Positions 50,969 to 60,136 of a stretch of 64,000 bases of DNA are shown here, in pieces (the stretch's first letter is position 1; each line of letters starts with the position of its first letter). The stretch is from BP-133 sp040756995 (GTDB taxonomy: Bacteria; Actinomycetota; Acidimicrobiia; IMCC26256; BP-133): positions 26,494 through 90,493 of the forward strand of contig JBFLYK010000029.1 of the NCBI GenBank assembly GCA_040756995.1. Direction: 5' to 3'. Under the pieces are notes generated by a model. The model was not told the origin of the DNA. It ran no database searches and saw only the letters and a program-made list of their open reading frames with translations. A program made the translations under genes and the position numbers.

Positions 50969-52618
50969 ATGAACTTCGTCCTGCGCCGTTCGCTGCCTTC
51001 ACTCGGCGGGCTCGTCGGCCTCCTCCTGGCCGTCGGCTTCCTGGCCGTGGCCACGGTCGGAGCCCCGCTGTGGTTCCCGGTGGCGCTGGCGATCGTCGTC
51101 ATCGTCGTCCAGTACGCCGTCAATCCGTTGATCATCGAGTGGCTGGTGCCGGCCGTGGTCGTCGCCCACGACGGCCAGCGCTACGCCCTCGACCACCCGC
51201 TGTGCGCCAGCGTGGCCCGGCGCTGCCGGGACGCCGGGATCCCCCTCGTCAGGCTGGCCATCGTCGACGACGGCACGCCGAATGCCTTCACCTTCGGCCG
51301 GACGCCCCGCGACGCCCGCCTGTTCGTCACCCGGGGGCTGATCGAACGGCTCGACGACACCGAACTCGACGCCGTCGTCGCCCACGAAGTCGGCCACATC
51401 AAGAACTGGGATTTCGCCGTCATGACCGTGGCGGCCGTTGTCCCAATGGTCCTCTACCTCCTGTACCTGACGACGCGCTCGAGCCGCGACGCCCGCCACG
51501 TGGCCATCGGCGCCTACGCCGCTTACGTCGTGTCGCAGTTCATCGTCCTGGCCCTGTCCCGGGCCCGGGAGTACGGCGCTGACCACTGGTCCTGCCAGTG
51601 CACCGGCAACGGCGACGCGCTGGCCTCGGCCCTCATCAAGATCGCCTACGGCATGGGCCGCGTCTCGGCCGACGAGAAAGAGCAGGTGGCCGCCCTCGTC
51701 GCCCAGGGCAAGGAAGGGGCGGCGGCCGCCCGGGAGCTGCAGGCCCGCAACCGCCGGGCGCACTCGATGCGCGCCATGGGCATCTTCGAGCCGAAGTCGG
51801 CCGAGGCCATGGCCCACGCCTTCTCCGCCGGGATCGATCCCGAACGGGCCGTGGCCGCCCTCCGGTGGGACGCCGTCAACCCCTGGGCCACGGTGCTCGA
51901 GAAGCTGTCGTCACACCCCCTGATCGTCAACCGGATCCGGGCCCTCGAAGAGTCGGGCCTCCCCGGCGCGCCGACCCGCTTCTCGGTGCTGCGCATGATG
52001 GCCCGGGCCGACCACGCCCAGGTCCTCGACGCCCGGGCCCGGTTCGGCAAGGAGCTCGTCATCGGTGTCGCGCCCTACGGCATCGTCGGGCCCCTCGTCC
52101 TCTTCGGCGCCTTCACCGGTTCGGCGGTCGCCATCGGCTTCGCCCTGTCCGCCGCCGGGATCCTCTTCCTGGTCAAACAGCAGCTCCGCTACCCGGCCGG
52201 CCGCCGGCCGGTCGACGAGGTGGCCTCGCTCCTCGAACGGATGGACGCCGGCCCGATGGGGGGCATCCCGGTCGAGGTCAAGGGTCGCATCATCGGCCGG
52301 GGCTTCCCGGGCTACCGCCTGTCACCGGACCTCGTCCTGGAGGACGGGTCGGGCTTCGTCCCCCTGATCTACCGCCAGCCCGTGCTGCCGTTCCTGGCCA
52401 CGCTGTTCGGCCTGCTGCGGGCCGAGAAGTTCATCGGCCAGGAGGTCGTCGCCCGGGGCTGGTACCGCCGGACGCCGGGCCCGTCCATCGAACTGGAGCG
52501 GGTCTTCGCCCCCGGCGGCCTCCAGGCGCGCAGCTTCACCGTTCAGGCCCGCTACGCCGGATCGGCCGGCCTGCTGCTGATCGGTGTCTTCGTCACCCTG
52601 GTGGGCCTGTCCGGCTGA
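50969..52618 (+). CDS. M48 family metalloprotease
   Basis: A 549-aa membrane protease of the HtpX/Ste24 group. The zinc site is HEVGH (His139, Glu140, His143) with the third ligand in SRAREYGADHWS. Two hydrophobic segments precede it (VGLLLAVGFLAVATVGAPLWF; ALAIVVIVVQYAV), and others follow (VVPMVLYLLYL). The C-terminal half adds a helical pair and a beta-rich domain (IPVEVKGRIIGRGFPG; FVPLIYRQP) not found in HtpX. GAAGGAG site. It may remove damaged membrane proteins. Confidence 0.9.
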   Translation: MNFVLRRSLPSLGGLVGLLLAVGFLAVATVGAPLWFPVALAIVVIVVQYAVNPLIIEWLVPAVVVAHDGQRYALDHPLCASVARRCRDAGIPLVRLAIVDDGTPNAFTFGRTPRDARLFVTRGLIERLDDTELDAVVAHEVGHIKNWDFAVMTVAAVVPMVLYLLYLTTRSSRDARHVAIGAYAAYVVSQFIVLALSRAREYGADHWSCQCTGNGDALASALIKIAYGMGRVSADEKEQVAALVAQGKEGAAAARELQARNRRAHSMRAMGIFEPKSAEAMAHAFSAGIDPERAVAALRWDAVNPWATVLEKLSSHPLIVNRIRALEESGLPGAPTRFSVLRMMARADHAQVLDARARFGKELVIGVAPYGIVGPLVLFGAFTGSAVAIGFALSAAGILFLVKQQLRYPAGRRPVDEVASLLERMDAGPMGGIPVEVKGRIIGRGFPGYRLSPDLVLEDGSGFVPLIYRQPVLPFLATLFGLLRAEKFIGQEVVARGWYRRTPGPSIELERVFAPGGLQARSFTVQARYAGSAGLLLIGVFVTLVGLSG

Positions 52619-52711
52619 CGCTACCGACCGTCGCCGAAGGGCTCGGCGGCGGCCCGGCGGACTCGTGATGTCCGAGTGCCTAATTGAGAACTGTTCTAGA
52701 CATTCAGGGGA

Positions 52712-53092
52712 TCAGCCCCTCACGACGACCATGCCCTTCTGGCCCTCGGTCCGGGAGTGGTACGGGTAGCGGCCCGGGTTGGCGAAGCTCTGCGACCAGG
52801 AACCACCCGGCGGCAGGCACTTGTCCTGGGCGTCCTCGCTGCAGTCCGGGTGGGAGTCGAAGGAGCCGTCGTCGGCCGTGACGCTGTGGGCGTCGTGGTC
52901 CTCGTTGACCCACGTGACCGTTTCCCCAGGGGCAATGGTGACCTCCGCAGGCACGAACTTGGCGTGGCTGATCCGCACCTTCTGACCGCCGGCCGCGCCG
53001 GCCGGTTCGCTGCCCCCGCTCATCCACAGCCCCGCGGCCGCCAGAACCGAGGCCACCGTCGCCGCGCCGACGCGCCAACCGACTGTCCGCAT
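52712..53092 (-). CDS. Exported cupredoxin-fold protein with altered copper site
   Basis: A 126-aa protein with an N-terminal signal or anchor (VGAATVASVLAAAGLWMSGG) and a plastocyanin-like domain: KVRISHAKFVPAEVTIAPGETVTWVNEDHDAHSVTADDGSFDS keeps the first His (DHDAHS). The C-terminal loop reads GRYPYHSRTEGQKGMVVV, where Cys, His and Met of the usual CxxHxxM loop appear replaced. Two extra Cys lie in HPDCSEDAQDKCLPP. Copper binding is therefore uncertain. GGAAGGAG site and a clear promoter upstream. AGGGG/CCCCT at the stop may be a terminator. Confidence 0.8.
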   Translation of the reverse strand: MRTVGWRVGAATVASVLAAAGLWMSGGSEPAGAAGGQKVRISHAKFVPAEVTIAPGETVTWVNEDHDAHSVTADDGSFDSHPDCSEDAQDKCLPPGGSWSQSFANPGRYPYHSRTEGQKGMVVVRG

Positions 53093-53142
53093 TCGCCTGC
53101 TCCTTCCGTAAGCCGATCAAGACGTTCCCGCCGGACGGGCAA

Positions 53143-53170
53143 GCTATATGAGAACCATTCCCGCTAGCAA
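53143..53170 (-). promoter_or_regulatory. Sigma-70-type promoter of the cupredoxin gene
   Basis: On the minus strand TTGCTA (53165-53170), a 16-nt spacer and TATAGC (53143-53148) resemble a housekeeping promoter. The stretch is locally AT-rich and lies about 50 bases before the ATG. Confidence 0.5.
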
Positions 53171-53240
53171 CTGTCCGGGCAAACGGGGCGCCGGAGGTCG
53201 GGCCCGCCGGGCGGTGCTGCGGAACCGCCCCCGAAACCCG

Positions 53241-53534
53241 TCAGGTGGCGGCTTCGGCGCAGCGGACGCCCTCGGGCCCGACGGTGGCGGCGTGGCGGGT
53301 GCCGGGCTCGAGCTCGAGAACGTCGCCGGCGCTCAGGCCGACGTCCCCCTCGTCCGTGTGGAACACGATGCCGCCCGCCAAGCAGACGAGCGTCTTGTGG
53401 TAGCCGTGCTCGTGCCAGGCGTAAGTGTCGCCGGGGCCATTCGACCACGACCGCAGCTCGAGCCCCCGACCCTCCAACTCCGCCCGCACCACATCCGGAT
53501 CGCGCCCGGCGGCCGGATGTACTCGAGATCCCAC
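53241..53534 (-). CDS. Cupin domain protein
   Basis: A 97-aa single-cupin protein: YAWHEHGYHKTLVCLAGGIVFHTDEGDVGLSAGDVLELEPGTRHAATVG. The HxHxnHK motif and the second-motif His fit a metal-binding cupin barrel. Function is unknown; small cupins of this kind often bind a metal or a ligand. It lies between the cupredoxin and heme genes on the same strand. Confidence 0.85.
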   Translation of the reverse strand: MGSRVHPAAGRDPDVVRAELEGRGLELRSWSNGPGDTYAWHEHGYHKTLVCLAGGIVFHTDEGDVGLSAGDVLELEPGTRHAATVGPEGVRCAEAAT

Positions 53535-53623
53535 GACCCAACCCTACGACGCATCGAGGGCCCCGGCCGCCTCCCCCGACACCCTCGTACACGGCGCTTT
53601 CCCGGAACGGCCCGGTGCCTCAG

Positions 53624-53678
53624 CGCGACCGGTCGCGATCCGGGCCCCTATTGGGCCTCAAGCGCGACCGGTCGCGCT
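53624..53678. promoter_or_regulatory. Twin 14-bp palindromes (CGCGACCGGTCGCG)
   Basis: The perfect palindrome CGCGACCGGTCGCG occurs at 53624-53637 and again at 53663-53676, 39 bp apart. The second extends to 18 bp (AGCGCGACCGGTCGCGCT, 53661-53678). Between them GGGCCC and GGGCC flank an A/T core. They sit 3' of hemG and upstream of the cupin gene on the minus strand. They could be a paired operator or a double hairpin terminator. Confidence 0.6.
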
Positions 53679-53707
53679 CGGGAACAAGGCGATGACTCGG
53701 ATGCTGG

Positions 53708-55216
53708 CTAGCGCAGCGGGCGCTGTATCGGGAGGGTGGCGAGGACCGATCGGGCGGTGGTGAGGGCGTCGGCGATGCAGTCGGGGATGCCGACGCCGTT
53801 GTAGGGGGCGCCGGTCACGGCCAGGCCGGGGCAGGCGGCCAGGGCGCTGCGGATGCGGGCCACCCGGCCCAGGTGGCCGACGGTGTACTGCGGCATTCCC
53901 GCCGGGTAGCGGTGCACTTCGGCGTGGACGGGGGCGCCGCGGATGCCGGCCAAGGCGCCGAGCTCGGCCCGGACGAGGTGGACCAGGCCGTCGTCGTCGG
54001 CGTCCAGCACCGATTCCCGGCCGACGCCGCCGACGTAGCCCCGGACGAGGACCTGCCCGGCCGGGGCCCGGCCCGGCCACTTGCCCGACCCCCAGGTGCC
54101 GGCCAGCAGGTGGCGTCCCTCGGCCCGGGGGACGACGAAGCCGTAGCCGGTCGGCATCGTGCCGATGTCGTCGACCCGGTAGGCCAGCGACACCGTGGCC
54201 GTCGAGGCGTGTTCGATCTCCTCGAGCAGCGTGGCCGCCGGGGGGCACACGGCCCGCACGAGCCGGGCGGTGACGAACGCCGGGGTGGCGAGGATCACGC
54301 CCCCAGCCGGCAGGGCGGCGCCGTCGTCGAGCACGACCTCCCAACCGCCGTGGACCGCCCGGACCGTCGCCACCGCCGTGCCGGTCCGCAGGTCGACCCC
54401 GAGCGTGCGCAGCCGGCGCTCCAGCGCCTCGACGAGGTCGGCCATCCCGGTCTCGAACGAAACGAACGGCGTGCGCCCCGCCGGCACCGGCCCCATCGTC
54501 GCCGACGGAGTGGCGCCGCCAGCGCCCGATCCGTTACGGCGCAAGGGGTTCGGGAGCTTCGGGAGCTGGGCCGCCAGGGTGGCCCGGACCAGGCCGCCGT
54601 GGCGGCGTTCCATCTCGATGAAGCGGGGGAACGTCGCCGGCAGGCTCAGGCGGGTGGCGTCCCCGGCGTGGATTCCGGCCAGCAGCGGCTCGACCACCCG
54701 GGCGTAGGCCTCGGGACCGAGGCGGCGGGTGAAGAACTCGGCCACGGTCTCCTCGGCGGCCGCCGGGCCGGCGGACCCATCCGCACCGGATGCCCGGCGC
54801 CGCGGCACGACCACGTCACCGACCAGCCGGAGGGCACCGGCCGGGGACAGCAGGCCCGAGCGCAGCAGCGACCAGGCCCGGGCCGGCGATCCGAGGACGA
54901 GACCTTCAGGCAGTTCCCGCAGACGACCCCGGGACCACACGAAGGTGCGGCGGTCGTCGGCCTTCGAGTTCACCAGCCGGTCGGCGATCCCCAGCCGTTC
55001 CACGAGGGCCAGGCCGGCCGGCTTCGACGACAGGAACGAGTCGGCGCCGCCTTCGACGATGAGACTGTCGACCCGCGACGTGGCGATCTTGCCGCCGAGC
55101 CGTTGCGCCGCCTCGACCACGGTCACCGCCGCGCCGGCCTCGGCCAGCTCCAGCGCGGCGGTGAGGCCGGCGATTCCGCCGCCCACGACCACGACGGGAG
55201 GGCCGCCGGCCACCAT
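53708..55216 (-). CDS. hemG: Coproporphyrinogen III/protoporphyrinogen oxidase (HemY/CgoX)
   Basis: A 502-aa FAD enzyme: VVVVGGGIAGLTAALELAEAGAAVTVVEAAQRLGGKI at the N-terminus, EGGADSFLSSKPAGLALVERLG, then the C-terminal TVGHLGRVARI and LAVTGAPYNGVGIPDCI motifs of HemY-type oxidases. In Actinobacteria these oxidise coproporphyrinogen III in the coproporphyrin-dependent heme route. The ATG overlaps the ferrochelatase stop by one base (TAATG). Last gene of the hemE-hemH-hemG operon. Confidence 0.92.
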   Translation of the reverse strand: MVAGGPPVVVVGGGIAGLTAALELAEAGAAVTVVEAAQRLGGKIATSRVDSLIVEGGADSFLSSKPAGLALVERLGIADRLVNSKADDRRTFVWSRGRLRELPEGLVLGSPARAWSLLRSGLLSPAGALRLVGDVVVPRRRASGADGSAGPAAAEETVAEFFTRRLGPEAYARVVEPLLAGIHAGDATRLSLPATFPRFIEMERRHGGLVRATLAAQLPKLPNPLRRNGSGAGGATPSATMGPVPAGRTPFVSFETGMADLVEALERRLRTLGVDLRTGTAVATVRAVHGGWEVVLDDGAALPAGGVILATPAFVTARLVRAVCPPAATLLEEIEHASTATVSLAYRVDDIGTMPTGYGFVVPRAEGRHLLAGTWGSGKWPGRAPAGQVLVRGYVGGVGRESVLDADDDGLVHLVRAELGALAGIRGAPVHAEVHRYPAGMPQYTVGHLGRVARIRSALAACPGLAVTGAPYNGVGIPDCIADALTTARSVLATLPIQRPLR

Positions 55217-56136
55217 TACGCCGACGCGAGTTGCTCGTCGACGAGGGCGGCCAGCGTGTCGGCCAGGACGTCGGCGTCGTTGAGCATCGCCGTGCGCTCC
55301 AGCCGCAGGCCGAGCTTCTCGGCCCGGGCGGCGAACTCGATGTCGATGTCGTAGCGGGTCTCGACGTGATCCGAGAGGAACCCGATGGGGGCGATGACGA
55401 CGCCGGATACGCCGTCGGCGGCCAGGCCGTCGAGCGTCGGTTCGACCTCCGGCCCGAGCCACGGCTCGGGCGAGCGGCCCTGGCTCTGGTAGGCGAAGGT
55501 GGTCGGCTGCCCGGCCGGAAGGCGGACGATCACCGCCTCCATCGTGGCCCGTACCTCGTCGGGGTAGGCGTCGCCGTCCCGGAGGATGCGCTCCGGCAGG
55601 CTGTGGGCGGTGAAGAGCACCGGCACCGCCGGCCGCTCCTCCGCCGGGAACCGGCCGAGCGCGTCCTCGACCCGGTCGGCCAGACCGGCCACCAGACCGG
55701 GATGCGTGGCCCACGACCGCACCGTCGACAGCGGAATGTCGGCGCCCCCGACCGCGGTGCGGGCTTCGTCCAGTTTCTCGAGGTACTTCCCGACGGTCAT
55801 GGCCGAGTAGTGCGGCGCCATGCAGATGCCGATCACCCGGTCGGGGCCGAAGTCGACGACCTCCTGCCACGCTTCGGCGATGAACGGGTGCCAGTGGCGC
55901 AGGCCGACGAAGACGTGCACCCGCCGGCGGGCTTCGAGCTTGCCTCCCAGGGACCGGGTGATGTCGAGCACCGGCGAACGCCCGCCGGTGGCCCGGTACC
56001 GCTCCCGGATCTCCTCCACCAGCTCCGGCGACGTCGGCCGCCCGCCCCGGAGGTCGATGAGGTACGGCTCGACGTTCTCCAGCGAATCCGGCCCCCCGAG
56101 GGCCATCAGGAGGACGGCGACCCGTTCCGGACTCAC
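55216..56136 (-). CDS. hemH: Ferrochelatase (coproporphyrin type)
   Basis: A 306-aa ferrochelatase: VAVLLMALGGPDSLENVEPYLIDL, RYRATGGRSPVL, MAPHYSAMTVGKY, the catalytic His in LFTAHSLPERI, YQSQGRSPEPWLGP and FLSDHVETRYDID. It inserts iron into the porphyrin. GTG 56136 overlaps the hemE stop (GTGA). No Fe-S-binding C-terminal extension is visible. With CgoX next to it, the coproporphyrin route (CpfC) is most likely; hemQ is not in the window. Confidence 0.94.
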   Translation of the reverse strand: MSPERVAVLLMALGGPDSLENVEPYLIDLRGGRPTSPELVEEIRERYRATGGRSPVLDITRSLGGKLEARRRVHVFVGLRHWHPFIAEAWQEVVDFGPDRVIGICMAPHYSAMTVGKYLEKLDEARTAVGGADIPLSTVRSWATHPGLVAGLADRVEDALGRFPAEERPAVPVLFTAHSLPERILRDGDAYPDEVRATMEAVIVRLPAGQPTTFAYQSQGRSPEPWLGPEVEPTLDGLAADGVSGVVIAPIGFLSDHVETRYDIDIEFAARAEKLGLRLERTAMLNDADVLADTLAALVDEQLASA

Positions 56137-57167
56137 CCGGCGCGCCTCGTCGCCCGGTGGACGAGGTCGGCCACGAAGCCGACCGCCTCCGGCGGCGTCT
56201 CCGGCAGGATGCCGTGCCCGAGGTTGAAGATGTGGCCCGGCCGGCCGTCGGCCCGTTTGACCACGTCGAGCACCCGCCGTTCGATCTCGTGCTCCGGGGC
56301 GAAGAGCACGACGGGGTCGAGGTTGCCCTGCACCGCCAGGTCGGCCCCGGCGGCCGCCCAGCCGTCGTCGAGCGGGATCCTCCAGTCCAGACCGATGACG
56401 TCGCAGCCGGCGTTGGCCATCAACGGCAGAAGGGTGTTGGCGCCCGTCCCGAAATGGATGCGGGGCACGCCGCTGTCGGCCAGAGCCGCGAAGATCCGCT
56501 GCGTGTAGGGATAGGCGTACTCGGCGTAGTCGTCGGGCGACAGTGCTCCGACCCAGGAGTCGAACAGCTGCAGGGCCTGGGCCCCGGCCGCTACCTGGGC
56601 CAGCAGGAACGCCGCCACGGCGTCGGTCAGGCGACCCATCAGGTCGTGCCACGCCTCGGGATCGCGGTACATGAGCCGCTTCGTCTCGACGTAGTTGCGG
56701 GAGCCGCCGCCCTCGATGGCGTAACTGGCCAGCGTGAACGGCGCGCCGGCGAACCCGATGAGCGGCACCTCGCCGGCCAGGGCGGCCCGGGCCTGGCGGA
56801 TCGACTCCAGCACGAAGCCGAGATCCTCCTCGGGTCGCACCGGCCGCAGCGCCGCCACGTCGGCCCCCGACCGCACGGCGTTGGCGATCACCGGACCCTC
56901 ACCGGCGGCGAACTCCACCGACAGGCCCATGGGCTCGAGGGGCAGGAGGATGTCGGCGAAGATGATGGCGGCGTCGACGGCGAAGCGCCGGACGGGCTGG
57001 AGCGTCACCTCGACGGCCAGTGCCGGTGTCTTGCAGACCTCGAGAATGCTGTGGCCGGCCCGCACCTCCTGGTACTCGGGGAGGTAGCGGCCGGCCTGGC
57101 GCATGAACCACACCGGGGTGCAGTCGACCGGTTCACGCCGGCACGCTCGGAGGAAGCGGTCTGCCAT
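56133..57167 (-). CDS. hemE: Uroporphyrinogen decarboxylase
   Basis: A 344-aa HemE that converts uroporphyrinogen III to coproporphyrinogen III. PVWFMRQAGRYLPEYQEVR is the family signature; IIFADILLPLEPMGL, GFAGAPFTLASYAIEGGGSRNY and FGTGANTLLPLM follow. ATG 57167 is chosen since TAGAGT lies seven bases upstream (leaderless type). First gene of the heme operon, divergent from the aldehyde dehydrogenase. Confidence 0.96.
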   Translation of the reverse strand: MADRFLRACRREPVDCTPVWFMRQAGRYLPEYQEVRAGHSILEVCKTPALAVEVTLQPVRRFAVDAAIIFADILLPLEPMGLSVEFAAGEGPVIANAVRSGADVAALRPVRPEEDLGFVLESIRQARAALAGEVPLIGFAGAPFTLASYAIEGGGSRNYVETKRLMYRDPEAWHDLMGRLTDAVAAFLLAQVAAGAQALQLFDSWVGALSPDDYAEYAYPYTQRIFAALADSGVPRIHFGTGANTLLPLMANAGCDVIGLDWRIPLDDGWAAAGADLAVQGNLDPVVLFAPEHEIERRVLDVVKRADGRPGHIFNLGHGILPETPPEAVGFVADLVHRATRRAG

Positions 57168-57174
57168 CGGCAAC

Positions 57175-57180
57175 ACTCTA
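57175..57180 (-). promoter_or_regulatory. Leaderless-type -10 box of hemE
   Basis: TAGAGT on the minus strand lies 7 nt before the hemE ATG, with no ribosome site between. Confidence 0.55.
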
Positions 57181-57223
57181 AGGGCGGAATCCCCCCGTCC
57201 CGAGAAGAACCGAGGAGACGCCC

Positions 57224-58642
<1,419 letters not shown>

Positions 58643-58652
58643 AGCCCGGAGC

Positions 58653-58994
58653 TCACAGGGCGTCGGTGCCGTGCTCGCCGGTGCGGACCCGCACGAGGCG
58701 GTCGACCGGCACGGCCCAGATCTTGCCGTCGCCGATCTTCCCGGTCCGGGCCGTGCCGGCGATGACCTCGATCACCTTGTCGACGTCAGCGGTGTCGACC
58801 AGCACCTCGAGCTTGATCTTCGGCACGAAGCTCAGCGTGTACTCCGTACCGCGGTAGACCTCGGTCTTCCCCGCCTGGCGCCCGGAGCCCCGGACCTCGG
58901 TCACCGTCATGCCGACGATGCCCGCTCCCTGCAAGGCGTCTTTGACGTCCTCCAGGCGGTGGGGCTTGATCACCGCGGTGACCAGATGGACCAT
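58653..58994 (-). CDS. glnB: Nitrogen regulatory protein PII
   Basis: A 113-aa PII signal protein: VTAVIKPHRLEDVKDALQGAGIVGMTVTEVRGSGRQAGKTEVYRGTEY, with the T-loop Tyr at residue 52, and TGKIGDGKIWAVPVDRLVRVRTGEHG, the C-terminal signature. It senses 2-oxoglutarate and ATP/ADP. No amtB or glnD lies beside it; instead it follows cbiD by 13 bases on the same strand. Confidence 0.96.
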   Translation of the reverse strand: MVHLVTAVIKPHRLEDVKDALQGAGIVGMTVTEVRGSGRQAGKTEVYRGTEYTLSFVPKIKLEVLVDTADVDKVIEVIAGTARTGKIGDGKIWAVPVDRLVRVRTGEHGTDAL

Positions 58995-59007
58995 CGCTTG
59001 CCTCCTG

Positions 59008-60129
59008 TCAGCTGTGGGCGATCCCTTTCTCGCCTTCGAAGTCGACGAGGTGGACCCTGACGTCGAGGGCGCCGTCGACGTGGATGCGGCAGTTGGCCGC
59101 CGCCCGGCGGCAGAGCTCCCGGAGCGGCTCGATGACCCCCTCGGCCAGGCAGACCTCGAAGAAGTGCCGGGCGGTCGCCGTCTCGGTGGCGGCGGCGACG
59201 ACGGCCGGCGGGGAGCCGGTGGCCCGGGCCACTTCGGCCAGGAGGTCGGTGTCGACCTTGGAGCGGTGGAAGTGCGTCATCATGACGCCGGCCGCCAGCT
59301 TGGTGATCTTGCCCACCATGCCGACGAAGACGACCCGGTGCAGGCCGGCGCCGGCCGCCCGGCGGAGGGCGATGCCGGTGAAGTCACCGACCTCCACGAC
59401 GCAGACCGGCGGGATGTCCGGCCAGGCCTTGAAGGAATAGGCCTCGGAGCGGCTGCCGGTGGCCAGCACGACCATGTCGTGGCCCTGGGCGGCGGCCACG
59501 TCGATCTGCTGCACCACCGACGCTCGGTACGACGCCGTGGAGAACGGCTTCACGATGCCGGTGGTGCCGAGGATCGAGATACCGCCGATGATCCCGAGCC
59601 GTTCGTTGGTCGTCTTGGCCGCCATGGCCTGCCCGCCCGGGACCGAGAACGTGACGACCAACGGGCGGTCGGTGACCTCGGCCAGCGCGGCGTTGATCAT
59701 CTTGCGGGGGACGGGGTTGATGGCCGGGGCGCCGACCGGCAGCCCGAGCCCGGGCAGGGTGACGGTCCCGATGCCGTCGCCGGCCCGGAGATCGTGACCG
59801 GCGCTGGTGTCGGCACCGGCCACGGTGTCGGCGAAGGCCACGGTGGCGGTCATGCGGGCACCGTCGGTGCAGTCGGGATCGTCGCCGGCGTCCTTGACGA
59901 CCACGGCCTGCCAGGCCTCGCCCGACGGCCCCGGCTCGACGGGGAAGGTGACGCGCTGACCGTCGGGCAGGCCGATCTCGACCGTCGCCGGTCGGCGGCC
60001 GGTGCAGAGGCCGATGGCCGCCGCCTTGGCCGCCGCCGACGCGCAGGTGCCGGTGGTCCACCCGGTGCGGAGCCCCGAGGTGCGCGCCGCGACCTCGGGT
60101 GACAGCTCCGGTTCGATGGGGACGGTCAT
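59008..60129 (-). CDS. cbiD: Cobalt-precorrin-5B (C1)-methyltransferase
   Basis: A 373-aa CbiD of the anaerobic (early-cobalt) corrin pathway. LRTGWTTGTCASAAAKAAA is the family signature, with INPVPRKMI, GGISILGTTGIVKPFS and VGMVGKITKLAAGVMMTHFHRSKVD later. It methylates C1 with SAM. It lies seven bases after the FGGY kinase gene and before PII in one minus-strand run. Confidence 0.95.
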   Translation of the reverse strand: MTVPIEPELSPEVAARTSGLRTGWTTGTCASAAAKAAAIGLCTGRRPATVEIGLPDGQRVTFPVEPGPSGEAWQAVVVKDAGDDPDCTDGARMTATVAFADTVAGADTSAGHDLRAGDGIGTVTLPGLGLPVGAPAINPVPRKMINAALAEVTDRPLVVTFSVPGGQAMAAKTTNERLGIIGGISILGTTGIVKPFSTASYRASVVQQIDVAAAQGHDMVVLATGSRSEAYSFKAWPDIPPVCVVEVGDFTGIALRRAAGAGLHRVVFVGMVGKITKLAAGVMMTHFHRSKVDTDLLAEVARATGSPPAVVAAATETATARHFFEVCLAEGVIEPLRELCRRAAANCRIHVDGALDVRVHLVDFEGEKGIAHS

Positions 60130-60136
60130 CCGAGCC

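Noticed and set aside
52687..52697. AGAACTGTTCT palindrome as another SOS box
   Set aside because: The GAAC and GTTC halves are one base apart, not four, so LexA would not bind in the usual way.
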